DNA from: an uncultured Chlamydiae bacterium
GTDB taxonomy: Bacteria; Chlamydiota; Chlamydiia; Chlamydiales; SM23-39
Direction: 5' to 3'
Assembly (NCBI GenBank): GCA_903864395.1
Contig: CAIPFQ010000018.1
Location: 1 to 6,180 of the forward strand
DNA length: 6,180 bases
The translations under genes were made by a program, and so were the position numbers. This document shows positions 1 through 5,995 of the stretch, one piece after another. A model generated the notes under the pieces. The model did no database searches, was not told the DNA's origin, and saw only the letters and a program-made list of their open reading frames with translations. Numbering within the stretch: the first letter of the stretch is position 1; each line of letters begins with the position of its first letter.

Positions 1-588
1 ACAGAGGATAAAGAAAAAATCGACTCACTGTTCCTGATCACTTACAATAAAAGTTATCGAAGCCTGATTCTTTTTTCTGCAAAGGCCTTGGAAATGTCAA
101 AAGATCGCCTTCTCGGCCACGATACGGCTGTTTTTTTCCATGCTGGCGGAAAATCCTTTCTTGAAACACAAAAAACAATGGCCTCGCAAGCGGCTGCCCT
201 TTCCTCCACTCTTAAAAAGCACAGCCCAAAACTAGAGCCAAATGCGATGACGCTCAAAGAGCTGAGACTTCACGGCTCTTCTGCCCCCAGAGAAAAGGAG
301 GCCTCTAGAGCCAATTTAGAAATTTTGCGCAGGGGCTCTCTTAGCCTTGCCCCTTTTACTTTCACCCTTCTCGGCTGTGCCTTTGGTCTTCAGCCCATCC
401 GCTCTCTTTCTAAAAAGTCTCTCATTACGGTGTTTTTTCTCGCAGCGAGCCTTATTGTCGCTTATTTGGGGCTCCGCACACTTAAAAGCGATGGCACGCT
501 TGGACTCATCCTAGCGAGCTTTCCTCATCTCCTCATCCTCGGGGCTTCCATGAAAAAAGTGTTTTATCAAAGTCGGGGTGTGTGTTGA
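1..588 (+). CDS. lptF: LptF-like LPS export permease, 3' part (5' end outside window)
   Basis: This is the C-terminal 195 residues of an LptF/LptG (YjgP/YjgQ) family permease. The frame is open from base 1, so the gene begins upstream; the in-frame TTG at 88 is not its start. LptF pairs with LptG in the inner membrane, and with the ATPase LptB drives lipopolysaccharide from the membrane onto the periplasmic Lpt bridge. The first 95 or so visible residues fit the end of the periplasmic beta-jellyroll domain. Three hydrophobic segments follow at about residues 114-130, 139-158 and 166-182, matching TM helices 4-6. The basic and polar stretch before TM4 (REKEASRANLEILRRGSLSLAP) matches the family pattern of a charged helix leading into a 'LPLAPLVFALLGLPLG'-type helix. 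It sits directly before and overlaps a second family member, the usual lptF-lptG order. Calling this copy LptF and the next LptG rests on order, not on diagnostic residues. The family call is confident. Confidence 0.82.
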   Translation, partial: TEDKEKIDSLFLITYNKSYRSLILFSAKALEMSKDRLLGHDTAVFFHAGGKSFLETQKTMASQAAALSSTLKKHSPKLEPNAMTLKELRLHGSSAPREKEASRANLEILRRGSLSLAPFTFTLLGCAFGLQPIRSLSKKSLITVFFLAASLIVAYLGLRTLKSDGTLGLILASFPHLLILGASMKKVFYQSRGVC

Positions 589-1568
589 AGATTTGGCAAA
601 AATATTTTTTTCAAAAACTGACCAGTGCTTTTCTTTTTTCTCTAAGCGCCATGATTTTTCTCTATATCGCCATTGATCTCTCTATCAACGGAGCGCACTC
701 TCCTTCCAAAGACCCTTTTTTTTTGATCCATTCCCTCTCTATGATCGCAAAACTTGCGGGATTTTTTTTCCCCCTCTCTTTTCTTTTGGCCTTTCTAAAA
801 ACAATCTTCGATCTCCATGCGCAAAGAGAAATTCTTGCTCTGCAAACCAGCGGGGCTTCAACAAAAAAACTTCTACTCCCTTTCTTCAGCGCCGCCGCGA
901 TCCTCTGCGCTCTTTCCTATGCGAACTATGAGTGGATCGTCCCCAGAACGTTTGAAAAAGCCACCACCTCCAAAGTGTTTTCCATCGAAGCGGAGGATGG
1001 TTCGGAGATCGTCTATCACCGTTACGATCCAAAGAGCAAAACACTATACGATGTCTTTTGGATTCTTTCTTTCGATGATTTTTGGTGGATGGAGACCTTA
1101 GATCTTAGCCAGGCCCAGGGATTTCACGCAGAACATTTTGTCAAAAACCAAAGAACTGCCTTTTTCGAAAAAATTTCTCTCACACATCTCCCTCTCCAAC
1201 CAAAAGCTGTCGTCAAAAAATTAACGCCCTTTGAACAAAGGTCTCTATCCAATCTCATAGAAGCAGCCTATGGACAAGGCGCCGATCAACACAAAGCTCT
1301 CGCCCATCTGCATTATAAATTAAGCCTCCCTCTCTTGCCTTTTCTTTGCGTTTTTGCCATCTCGCCCTTCGCTCTAAAATTTTCTCGCAATTCTTCCCGC
1401 GTCGCCCTCACCGCCCTCTCCCTTTTTGTCTTTGTAGCGTTAATCACCCTCTTCGACGCCCTCCTCATTTTGGCAGAAAACCAGGTTTTGAGCGCCCCTC
1501 TCGCTCTCTGGAGCCCTATTCTTTGCCTCTTAGCCCCCTCTCTTGTCTTTTTCTCTCGCATTCGCTAA
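582..1568 (+). CDS. lptG: LptG-like LPS export permease
   Basis: A complete 328-residue LptF/LptG family permease, the likely partner of the upstream gene in the LptB2FG transporter. Hydrophobic segments lie at about residues 13-33, 47-75, 97-115, 246-266, 273-296 and 305-325, giving the family's three-plus-three layout around a periplasmic domain of about 130 residues. The loop after TM2 carries the hallmark REILALQTSGAS followed by KKLLLP (compare 'ELVALRASGIS..RLL'), which in this family contacts the ATPase. NYEWIVPR near residue 115 matches the 'NEWVVP' motif after TM3. The protein is a little shorter than the usual 350-370 residues, apparently through a compact periplasmic domain. The start is GTG at 582 or TTG at 585. 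The latter would give a 4-base TTGA overlap with the lptF stop; either way translation is probably coupled to lptF. The only ribosome-binding-like sequence is a weak GGGG at 575-578. No ATG start is available nearby. Confidence 0.85.
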   Translation: MLKIWQKYFFQKLTSAFLFSLSAMIFLYIAIDLSINGAHSPSKDPFFLIHSLSMIAKLAGFFFPLSFLLAFLKTIFDLHAQREILALQTSGASTKKLLLPFFSAAAILCALSYANYEWIVPRTFEKATTSKVFSIEAEDGSEIVYHRYDPKSKTLYDVFWILSFDDFWWMETLDLSQAQGFHAEHFVKNQRTAFFEKISLTHLPLQPKAVVKKLTPFEQRSLSNLIEAAYGQGADQHKALAHLHYKLSLPLLPFLCVFAISPFALKFSRNSSRVALTALSLFVFVALITLFDALLILAENQVLSAPLALWSPILCLLAPSLVFFSRIR

Positions 1569-1578
1569 CCTAAAATTC

Positions 1579-3102
1579 ATGGCTCAGCAACCTCCAAAAT
1601 CTTACCTCGCTCTTAAAGAGCTATCCCAAAAAATTCATACTTACACGTCTATTCTCGGTCTTTTACACTGGGATCAAGAGACCTATATGCCCTCTGGAGG
1701 GATCTCGCCACGCAGCCATCAAATCGCTCAGCTCTCCCATCTCATCCACAAAGAACGGATAAGCCCCTCTTTTAAAAAACAGTTGGGAAAACTCATTCAT
1801 TTCAGTACTGGCAAACCAAAAGTCAAAAACCTTTTAAAATGCGCGCGAATCAATGTACGCGAGTGGCATAAGGATTTTTTAAGAGCGACGAAGCTCCCCG
1901 CGAGCTTTGTCAAAAATGCCTCGCAGCTCACCTCAGAGGCCTCTCAAGTGTGGGCCGTGGCAAAACAATCGAATCAATTTAAGTTGTTCGCTCCATTTCT
2001 AGAAAAAATTGTCGCCATGAATCGAAAAAAAGCAGACATTTTTGGTTTTGCCGATCATCCGTACGACGCTTTGATTGAGGCCTATGAGCCGTGCATGAGC
2101 ACCGCGAGGATCAAGCATATTTTTACCCCCTTGCGCAAAGAGCTTGAAAAGCTTTTAAAAAAAATCAACGCCAAACGCTCTGTTGAAAACCCTCTTTTGA
2201 CGAAAGAAGTGTCGAAAGAAACACAGCTCGCGCTCAGCCATCAGCTTCTCTCTTTGCTTCCTGCAGAGCCCGCCTACACACGCTTGGACATTTCTTCCCA
2301 CCCCTTTTCTCTCGCTCTGCATCCACACGATAGCCGAATTACCACCCGCATTCTACCCCATGCTTTCATGAGCAATATTTTTTCCATTCTCCATGAAACA
2401 GGGCACTCTTTTTATGAAATGGGATTGCCGACAGAACATTGGGGCACCCCGCTTGGAGAAACGATTTCTTTAAGCATTCATGAGAGCCAATCGCGCTGGT
2501 GGGAAACACGCATTGGTCGAAGCCTTTCCTTTTGCAAACTATTTTATCCGCGCATTCAAAAAGAAATCCCTCGCTTCAAACATATGCCCCTCAAAGATTT
2601 TTATCGATCGATGAACCACGTAAAACCATCGCAGATCCGCGTTGAAGCAGATGAGGTGACCTATTGCCTTCACGTCATCCTTCGCTTTGAGATTGAACAA
2701 GAGCTCATCAGCGGTGCTTTGCAGGTGAACGATCTCCCTGAAGCTTGGAATGCAAAAATGCAAGAAATGCTTGGCCTTACCCCTGCAACCGATACGGAAG
2801 GGTGCCTTCAAGACATTCACTGGTCTCTTGGGGATTTTGGGTATTTTCCTACTTACGCCTTAGGGAACCTTTTTGCGTCGCAATTTTTCACTTCCTTTGA
2901 AAAAGGGCATAGAGACTGGGAGTCCAGAGTAGAAGCTGGGGATCTTGTCTTTATTCGCGACTGGCTCAAAGAAAATATTCATCAATGGGGGCGCACGTAT
3001 ACTTCGGATGAGTTAGCGAAAAAAGTGACAGGCAAACCTTTAGATGCGAGTGCCTATCTCGCTTATCTCAACAAGAAGTACGCTGAAATCTACCAGTTTT
3101 AA
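1579..3102 (+). CDS. M32 family metallocarboxypeptidase (Taq type)
   Basis: A 507-residue zinc carboxypeptidase of family M32, which removes C-terminal amino acids from peptides in the cytoplasm; no signal peptide is seen. The length fits the family (about 500). Family signatures appear in order: LLHWDQETYMPSGG at 28-41, HPF at 241-243, DSRITTR at 251-257, the zinc motif HETGH at 272-276 with catalytic E273, HES at 301-303 with E302 as likely third zinc ligand, IRVEADEVTY at 353-362, DIHWS with GYFPTY at 412-426, and a C-terminal VTGKPL plus YLNKKY. All key residues are intact. I chose ATG 1579 because it lies 10 bases after the lptG stop and gives a normal N-terminus. The in-frame ATG at 1543 would overlap lptG by 26 bases and add 12 unsupported residues. 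No clear Shine-Dalgarno precedes 1579. The short gap suggests cotranscription with lptFG. Its physiological substrate is unknown; peptide recycling is the obvious guess. Confidence 0.93.
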   Translation: MAQQPPKSYLALKELSQKIHTYTSILGLLHWDQETYMPSGGISPRSHQIAQLSHLIHKERISPSFKKQLGKLIHFSTGKPKVKNLLKCARINVREWHKDFLRATKLPASFVKNASQLTSEASQVWAVAKQSNQFKLFAPFLEKIVAMNRKKADIFGFADHPYDALIEAYEPCMSTARIKHIFTPLRKELEKLLKKINAKRSVENPLLTKEVSKETQLALSHQLLSLLPAEPAYTRLDISSHPFSLALHPHDSRITTRILPHAFMSNIFSILHETGHSFYEMGLPTEHWGTPLGETISLSIHESQSRWWETRIGRSLSFCKLFYPRIQKEIPRFKHMPLKDFYRSMNHVKPSQIRVEADEVTYCLHVILRFEIEQELISGALQVNDLPEAWNAKMQEMLGLTPATDTEGCLQDIHWSLGDFGYFPTYALGNLFASQFFTSFEKGHRDWESRVEAGDLVFIRDWLKENIHQWGRTYTSDELAKKVTGKPLDASAYLAYLNKKYAEIYQF

Positions 3103-3572
3103 TGCAAAGAGAGTCGCCGTTGACGGCGCAATTCTGCTTTTTCATAGCGCCGAATTTGATCGGGTGTTTGCGGTATCACAGCGTTTACAGGCACTGGCTT
3201 ATGGTGGTCATCAATCGGAATAAAAGTAAAATAAGCGGAAAAAATATGCTTTCGCGATAAGTTGCGAAAATCTTCCGCCATGACTTTAACGCCAACTTCC
3301 ATAGAGGTGCGCCACGTTCGATTCACAGAGGCCATGCAAACGAGAATATCGCCGTGACGCGCTGGATTTAAAAAACGGACAGAGTCAATCCCCAATGTGA
3401 CGCAAACTTTTCCTGAATGTCTTTTCGCGACAATCGCAGCGAGAGAATCGACAATTTGAAGGACGCGTCCTCCAAAAAGAGTGCCGTGCGCATTCAAGTC
3501 GTTAGGAAAGACTTCGACGACTTGATCGACGACCATGGAAGCAGAGACTGGCTTGGTAGGTGATATATCCAT
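3099..3572 (-). CDS. Hotdog-fold acyl-CoA thioesterase (YciA/BACH-like)
   Basis: A 157-residue acyl-CoA thioester hydrolase of the single-hotdog YciA/YkhA/BACH type, which splits acyl-CoA to free acid and CoA in the cytoplasm. The hallmark block VFPNDLNAHGTLFGG is at residues 21-35, with conserved N24. It is followed by RVLQIVDSLAA with D42, the likely catalytic acid of the central helix. Further family patterns are DSVRFLNPARHGDI, the RTSMEVGVKV strand, AYFTFIPID, and the PVPVNAVIPQTPDQIRRYEKAE tail with a basic end (RRQRR). Length is typical. ATG at 3572 is chosen because GGAAAAG immediately precedes it and it gives the family's usual short N-terminus. The frame is open up to an upstream start at 3695, but that lies inside rpsI. 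ATG 3536 is an alternative but has no ribosome binding sequence and would leave little before the fold. It lies 46 bases downstream of rpsI, probably as the last gene of the rplM-rpsI transcript. Acyl-chain preference cannot be read from the sequence. Confidence 0.9.
   Translation of the reverse strand: MDISPTKPVSASMVVDQVVEVFPNDLNAHGTLFGGRVLQIVDSLAAIVAKRHSGKVCVTLGIDSVRFLNPARHGDILVCMASVNRTWRTSMEVGVKVMAEDFRNLSRKHIFSAYFTFIPIDDHHKPVPVNAVIPQTPDQIRRYEKAELRRQRRLSLH
3115..3141 (+). terminator. Possible terminator after the carboxypeptidase gene
   Basis: The inverted repeat CGCCG-TTGA-CGGCG lies at 3115-3128 (CGCCGT/ACGGCG counting the outer loop pair) and starts 13 bases after the carboxypeptidase stop. 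It is GC-rich and has a stable four-base loop. The following T-rich part (CAATTCTGCTTTTT) is interrupted, so termination may be weak. On the other strand the hairpin is followed by ACTCTCTTTGCATT, so it might also act weakly for the thioesterase transcript. It lies within the last codons of the thioesterase, so it could also be only an accident of Arg-rich coding. Confidence 0.4.
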
Positions 3573-3604
3573 CTTTTCCGTTCTGTAACAAAAACGGAAA
3601 AGAT
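3571..3604 (-). promoter_or_regulatory. Perfect 12-bp hairpin covering the thioesterase RBS and start
   Basis: ATCTTTTCCGTT at 3571-3582 is the exact reverse complement of AACGGAAAAGAT at 3593-3604, with a 10-base loop. Read on the minus strand it lies in the 46-base gap between rpsI and the thioesterase. Its 3' arm contains the only Shine-Dalgarno-like sequence (GGAAAAG), and its last two bases are the A and T of the ATG at 3572. No T-run follows on either strand, so it does not look like a classical intrinsic terminator. Possible roles are hiding the start to lower translation, protecting the 3' end of the rplM-rpsI mRNA, or serving as a DNA operator. The structure is seen directly; the function is inferred. 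Confidence 0.6.
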
Positions 3605-3618
3605 AGAAAAGAAAAAAA

Positions 3619-4014
3619 TTACCGTTTAGAAAATTGGAAGCGTTTACGAGCCCCTTTCTGGCCGTATTTCTTACGCTCCTTCTTCCTTGGGTCACGTGTT
3701 AAATAACCCAGCTCTTTGAGATCGCCACGAATTTCTTCGTTTTCAATCACTAGCGCGCGGCTAATGCCGAGACGAGTCGCCACAGCTTGGGCCTCTAGCC
3801 CTCCGCCTCGAACGCGAACCACGAGATCCACTTTCTCTGGGTTGGAAAACTTTTGCAAAGGGGCAAGAATCGTATCTCGCTGCATTTGCAATGGAAAATG
3901 CTGTTCAAAAGAACGACCATTCACGTCAATAATTCCCGACCCTTTTCGCAGACGGACAGAAGAGACCGCTGTTTTTCTTCGTCCAATACCGATTGTTTCT
4001 TTCTCTTTCAACAT
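3619..4014 (-). CDS. rpsI: 30S ribosomal protein S9
   Basis: A complete 131-residue ribosomal protein uS9, the usual length. Part of the head of the small subunit, its C-terminal tail reaches the P-site tRNA. Diagnostic features are [12 protein letters not shown] at residues 11-22, VRGGG near 68-72 followed by [13 protein letters not shown], and the tail [16 protein letters not shown]...RKRFQFSKR with the universal terminal SKR. The Phe before QFSKR (usually Pro) resembles chlamydial S9 as I recall it. The ATG at 4014 has AGGA eight bases upstream and lies 12 bases after the rplM stop, so the two genes form the universal rplM-rpsI operon. The N-terminus is slightly different from and shorter than that of Chlamydia S9. 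No frameshift or odd residue is seen. Confidence 0.98.
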   Translation of the reverse strand: MLKEKETIGIGRRKTAVSSVRLRKGSGIIDVNGRSFEQHFPLQMQRDTILAPLQKFSNPEKVDLVVRVRGGGLEAQAVATRLGISRALVIENEEIRGDLKELGYLTRDPRKKERKKYGQKGARKRFQFSKR

Positions 4015-4026
4015 GAAGAAATTCCT

Positions 4027-4473
4027 TTAGATGTTAGCTGACATTAGATTTTGCGCGTTCATTTGATGCTCTGCGCCCTTATAAATGCGAAGCTTGCGCA
4101 CTTGCTGCCCACCAAGACGGGTTTTTGGCATCATCCCTTTAATGGCTCGCTCGAGAATATACGTTGGCTTGCGCGCCATCATGGTGTCATAGGGCACTTC
4201 GCGTAACCCCCCAATAAAACCTGTATAGCTGCGATAGATTTTACGGGCGTGCTTCATCCCTGTCACTTGAATTTTTTCAGCATTAATAATTACAACGCCA
4301 TCTCCGCAATCCACATAAGGGGTAAAGTCTGGGCGATGTTTTCCTCGAAGAATTTTTGTAACCTCTGCGGCGAAACGACCGAGGGTTTTTCCTGAAGCAT
4401 CGAGGATATGCCACTTACGACTGTTCGTGGCTTCCGTTTTGGTCAGGAATCGTGTTTTTAAATTTTGGTTCAT
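4027..4473 (-). CDS. rplM: 50S ribosomal protein L13
   Basis: A complete 148-residue ribosomal protein uL13, an early-assembling protein of the large subunit that binds 23S rRNA. Seen in order are RKWHILDASGKTLGR at 19-33, VTKILRGKHRPDFTPY at 38-53, GDGVVIINAEKIQVTG at 57-72, YTGFIGGLREVPY at 83-95, and ILERAIKGMMPKTRLG at 106-121. This is the full family signature. The start is placed at ATG 4473, which follows GATTGGAAGCCC (a GGA eight bases before the start). The frame continues to an upstream ATG at 4509, but that codon lies inside the predicted -10 element and would add 12 unsupported residues. The first about 18 residues form a variable extension before the conserved core, as in chlamydial L13. 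It heads the rplM-rpsI-thioesterase gene run. Confidence 0.97.
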   Translation of the reverse strand: MNQNLKTRFLTKTEATNSRKWHILDASGKTLGRFAAEVTKILRGKHRPDFTPYVDCGDGVVIINAEKIQVTGMKHARKIYRSYTGFIGGLREVPYDTMMARKPTYILERAIKGMMPKTRLGGQQVRKLRIYKGAEHQMNAQNLMSANI

Positions 4474-4504
4474 GGGCTTCCAATCTCTTGTAAATGAAAA
4501 CAAG

Positions 4505-4532
4505 ATCATAGCAAATACGTCCCTTTTTGCAA
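4505..4532 (-). promoter_or_regulatory. Promoter of the rplM-rpsI operon
   Basis: On the minus strand a -35 element TTGCAA (4527-4532, 4 of 6 to consensus) and a -10 element TATGAT (4505-4510, 5 of 6) are 16 bases apart. The -10 is preceded by TG one base upstream (TGC at 4511-4513), an extended -10. Transcription would start near 4498, giving a leader of only about 25 bases before the rplM ATG. Placement in the divergent gap before a ribosomal protein operon supports it. The spacer is one base short of the optimum. Confidence 0.7.
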
Positions 4533-4543
4533 AGGGGTTTCTT

Positions 4544-4573
4544 TTGAGAGGCCGGCAAAATCGAGAATATACC
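4544..4573 (+). promoter_or_regulatory. Candidate miaB promoter
   Basis: On the plus strand TTGAGA (4544-4549, 5 of 6 to the -35 consensus) is followed after 18 bases by TATACC (4568-4573, 4 of 6 to the -10 consensus). Transcription would start near 4580, about 27 bases before the miaB start. The -10 match is modest and the spacing slightly long, so this is a weaker call than the promoter on the opposite strand. The -35 elements of the two divergent promoters are only 11 bases apart, so the two polymerases may compete for this region. Confidence 0.4.
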
Positions 4574-4606
4574 TCTTGCCAAAGGAAATCGCCTTAGGTA
4601 AACTGC

Positions 4607-5944
4607 ATGACTATGCAAGATCCAAAAACTTACTTTATCCGAACCTACGGGTGCCAGATGAATGAGCTGGACACCGAAATCATGGCAGGCCAGCTCGAAA
4701 AGCGGAATTTAACACTCGCTCCGGACGAGGAGTCGGCCGACATTCTTATTTTTAATACCTGCTCCATTCGAGATCTCGCCGAAAGAAAGGTCATGGGCAA
4801 GCTCGGGCAGATGGGACGCTCTCACAAGCAGCATCGCCTTATTGGACTGACAGGCTGCATGGCCATGGCCAAAAAAGACTCATTGTTTCGCAAATTCCCT
4901 CACCTCGACTTTGTTCTGGGGACGAATAATATCACCGATCTTGGCGCTGTCATCGACGAGGCTCTCTATACGAAAAAACAAGTGTTTAGAACCGAGGACA
5001 AATTTGAAGAAAATCTTAACTACCTCGACGCGAAGAGGGAGGACAAAGTCAAGGCGTTTGTCTCGATCATCCGGGGCTGCGACAAGTTTTGCACCTACTG
5101 CGTTGTCCCTTACACGCGGGGCTCGGAAGTGTCTCGCCCCCCTGAGAGCATTATTGAGGAGTGCCAGCAGCTCATTTCTCAAGGATTTAAAGAAATTACT
5201 TTACTTGGGCAAAATGTCAATAGTTATGGCAAAGACGAGCCCGCTTGGAACTGTCTTTTTCACGATCTTTTGTATCGGCTTGATAAAATTCCTGGGATGG
5301 GGCGCATTCGCTTCATGACCTCTCACCCAGTGGATATCACCCTTGACTTGATGCAAGCGATTCGCGACCTTCCGAGCCTTTGCGAATTCGTCCATTTTCC
5401 TCTTCAGGCGGGCTCCGATCGAATTCTCAAAAAAATGCATCGGATTTACACAAAGGAACAGTATTTTGAAAAAGTCGTAAATTTACGCCAAATTGTTCCA
5501 AACGTGGCCCTTGGCACCGATATCATTGTTGGGTTTCCCACAGAAACGGAACAGGAGTTCCAAGAAACCTACGACGCTCTCAAAGAGATTCGCTATGCGA
5601 TCTCCTTTATTTTCACTTACAGTCCGCGCAAGGGAACGCCGGCCATCCGATGGAAAGACGACATCCCTGAAGAGATCAAGCTTGAGAGGTTGCAGCGTCT
5701 GCTCGATTTACAAATAGAGATCAGCCAGGAAGATCGGCAAACAATGTTGGGAAGTACGGTGGAAGTTCTTGTCGAGAGGTTCAATCGAGACGGCCGTCAT
5801 TTAAAAGGGCGGACTCGCTGCTGGAGCAAGGTGATTTTCGAGGGCGATGCGAGCCTCATTGGGACTTTTCAGCGGGTAAAAATTCATGGCTACAGCCATC
5901 AGACCCTTGTGGGAGAACTTGCCCCCGCTCTCATCATGGTCTGA
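4607..5944 (+). CDS. miaB: tRNA-2-methylthio-N6-dimethylallyladenosine synthase MiaB
   Basis: A complete 445-residue radical-SAM methylthiotransferase. MiaB adds the 2-methylthio group to i6A37 of tRNAs that read UNN codons, acting after MiaA. The N-terminal UPF0004 domain (about 9-125) holds the three ligands of the auxiliary [4Fe-4S] cluster: C16 in TYGCQMN, C52 in NTCSIR and C84 in TGCM. The radical-SAM domain (about 148-375) has GCDKFCTYC with C158, C162 and C165, then VVPYTRG, LLGQNVNSYG, SHP, HFPLQAGSD and DIIVGFPTET. A TRAM RNA-binding domain covers about 382-441. Length is normal. TYGCQMN and NTCSIRDLAE with Q in LGQNVNSY favour MiaB over MtaB or RimO, though the methylthiotransferases are related. 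ATG 4607 is chosen because AGG lies eight bases upstream; ATG 4613 is the alternative. It appears to be transcribed alone, divergently from rplM, and ends in its own terminator. Confidence 0.95.
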   Translation: MTMQDPKTYFIRTYGCQMNELDTEIMAGQLEKRNLTLAPDEESADILIFNTCSIRDLAERKVMGKLGQMGRSHKQHRLIGLTGCMAMAKKDSLFRKFPHLDFVLGTNNITDLGAVIDEALYTKKQVFRTEDKFEENLNYLDAKREDKVKAFVSIIRGCDKFCTYCVVPYTRGSEVSRPPESIIEECQQLISQGFKEITLLGQNVNSYGKDEPAWNCLFHDLLYRLDKIPGMGRIRFMTSHPVDITLDLMQAIRDLPSLCEFVHFPLQAGSDRILKKMHRIYTKEQYFEKVVNLRQIVPNVALGTDIIVGFPTETEQEFQETYDALKEIRYAISFIFTYSPRKGTPAIRWKDDIPEEIKLERLQRLLDLQIEISQEDRQTMLGSTVEVLVERFNRDGRHLKGRTRCWSKVIFEGDASLIGTFQRVKIHGYSHQTLVGELAPALIMV

Positions 5945-5950
5945 GGTGAG

Positions 5951-5995
5951 CCCTCGACCTTGCTATTTTTTGCGGCGAGGGTTTGCTTTTTTTTT
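5951..5995 (+). terminator. Intrinsic terminator of miaB
   Basis: Seven bases after the miaB stop, CCCTCG (5951-5956) pairs with CGAGGG (5976-5981). The stem continues as CC/GG (5958-5959 with 5974-5975) past one bulged A, and then GC/GC around a T-rich loop. TTTGC and a run of nine T follow (5987-5995). Strong GC stem plus T-run in the plus direction is a classical rho-independent terminator. It overlaps the last codons of the convergent minus-strand gene. On the minus strand no T-run follows, so it should act only for miaB. Confidence 0.8.

Noticed and set aside
88..588. TTG at 88 as the start of the first gene
   Set aside because: The frame is open back to base 1 with coding-like sequence, and the protein would lack half the LptF fold. 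It is a gene cut by the window edge.
1543..1578. Longer M32 start at ATG 1543
   Set aside because: It overlaps lptG by 26 bases and adds residues that look like lptG shadow sequence. ATG 1579 gives a normal family N-terminus.
3605..3660. Intrinsic terminator at the rpsI end before the T-run TTTTTTTC
   Set aside because: The sequence before the T-run has a direct repeat of TAAACG rather than an inverted repeat, so no stem forms.
3573..3695. N-terminal extension of the thioesterase up to 3695
   Set aside because: The extension reads through the rpsI end in another frame and through the hairpin. The family has no such extension.
4487..4504. CTTGT...ACAAG inverted repeat as an L13 autoregulatory leader hairpin
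   Set aside because: The arms are only 5 bp, and the predicted transcription start near 4498 would leave one arm out of the mRNA.
4474..4509. Longer L13 start at 4509
   Set aside because: The start codon would lie within the predicted -10 element, and L13 homologues have no such extension.
4911..5318. 135-residue plus-strand frame inside miaB, and similar frames inside lptG, rpsI and the M32 gene
   Set aside because: They are out-of-frame shadows of well-supported genes with low-complexity Ser/Arg-rich translations and no family signature.
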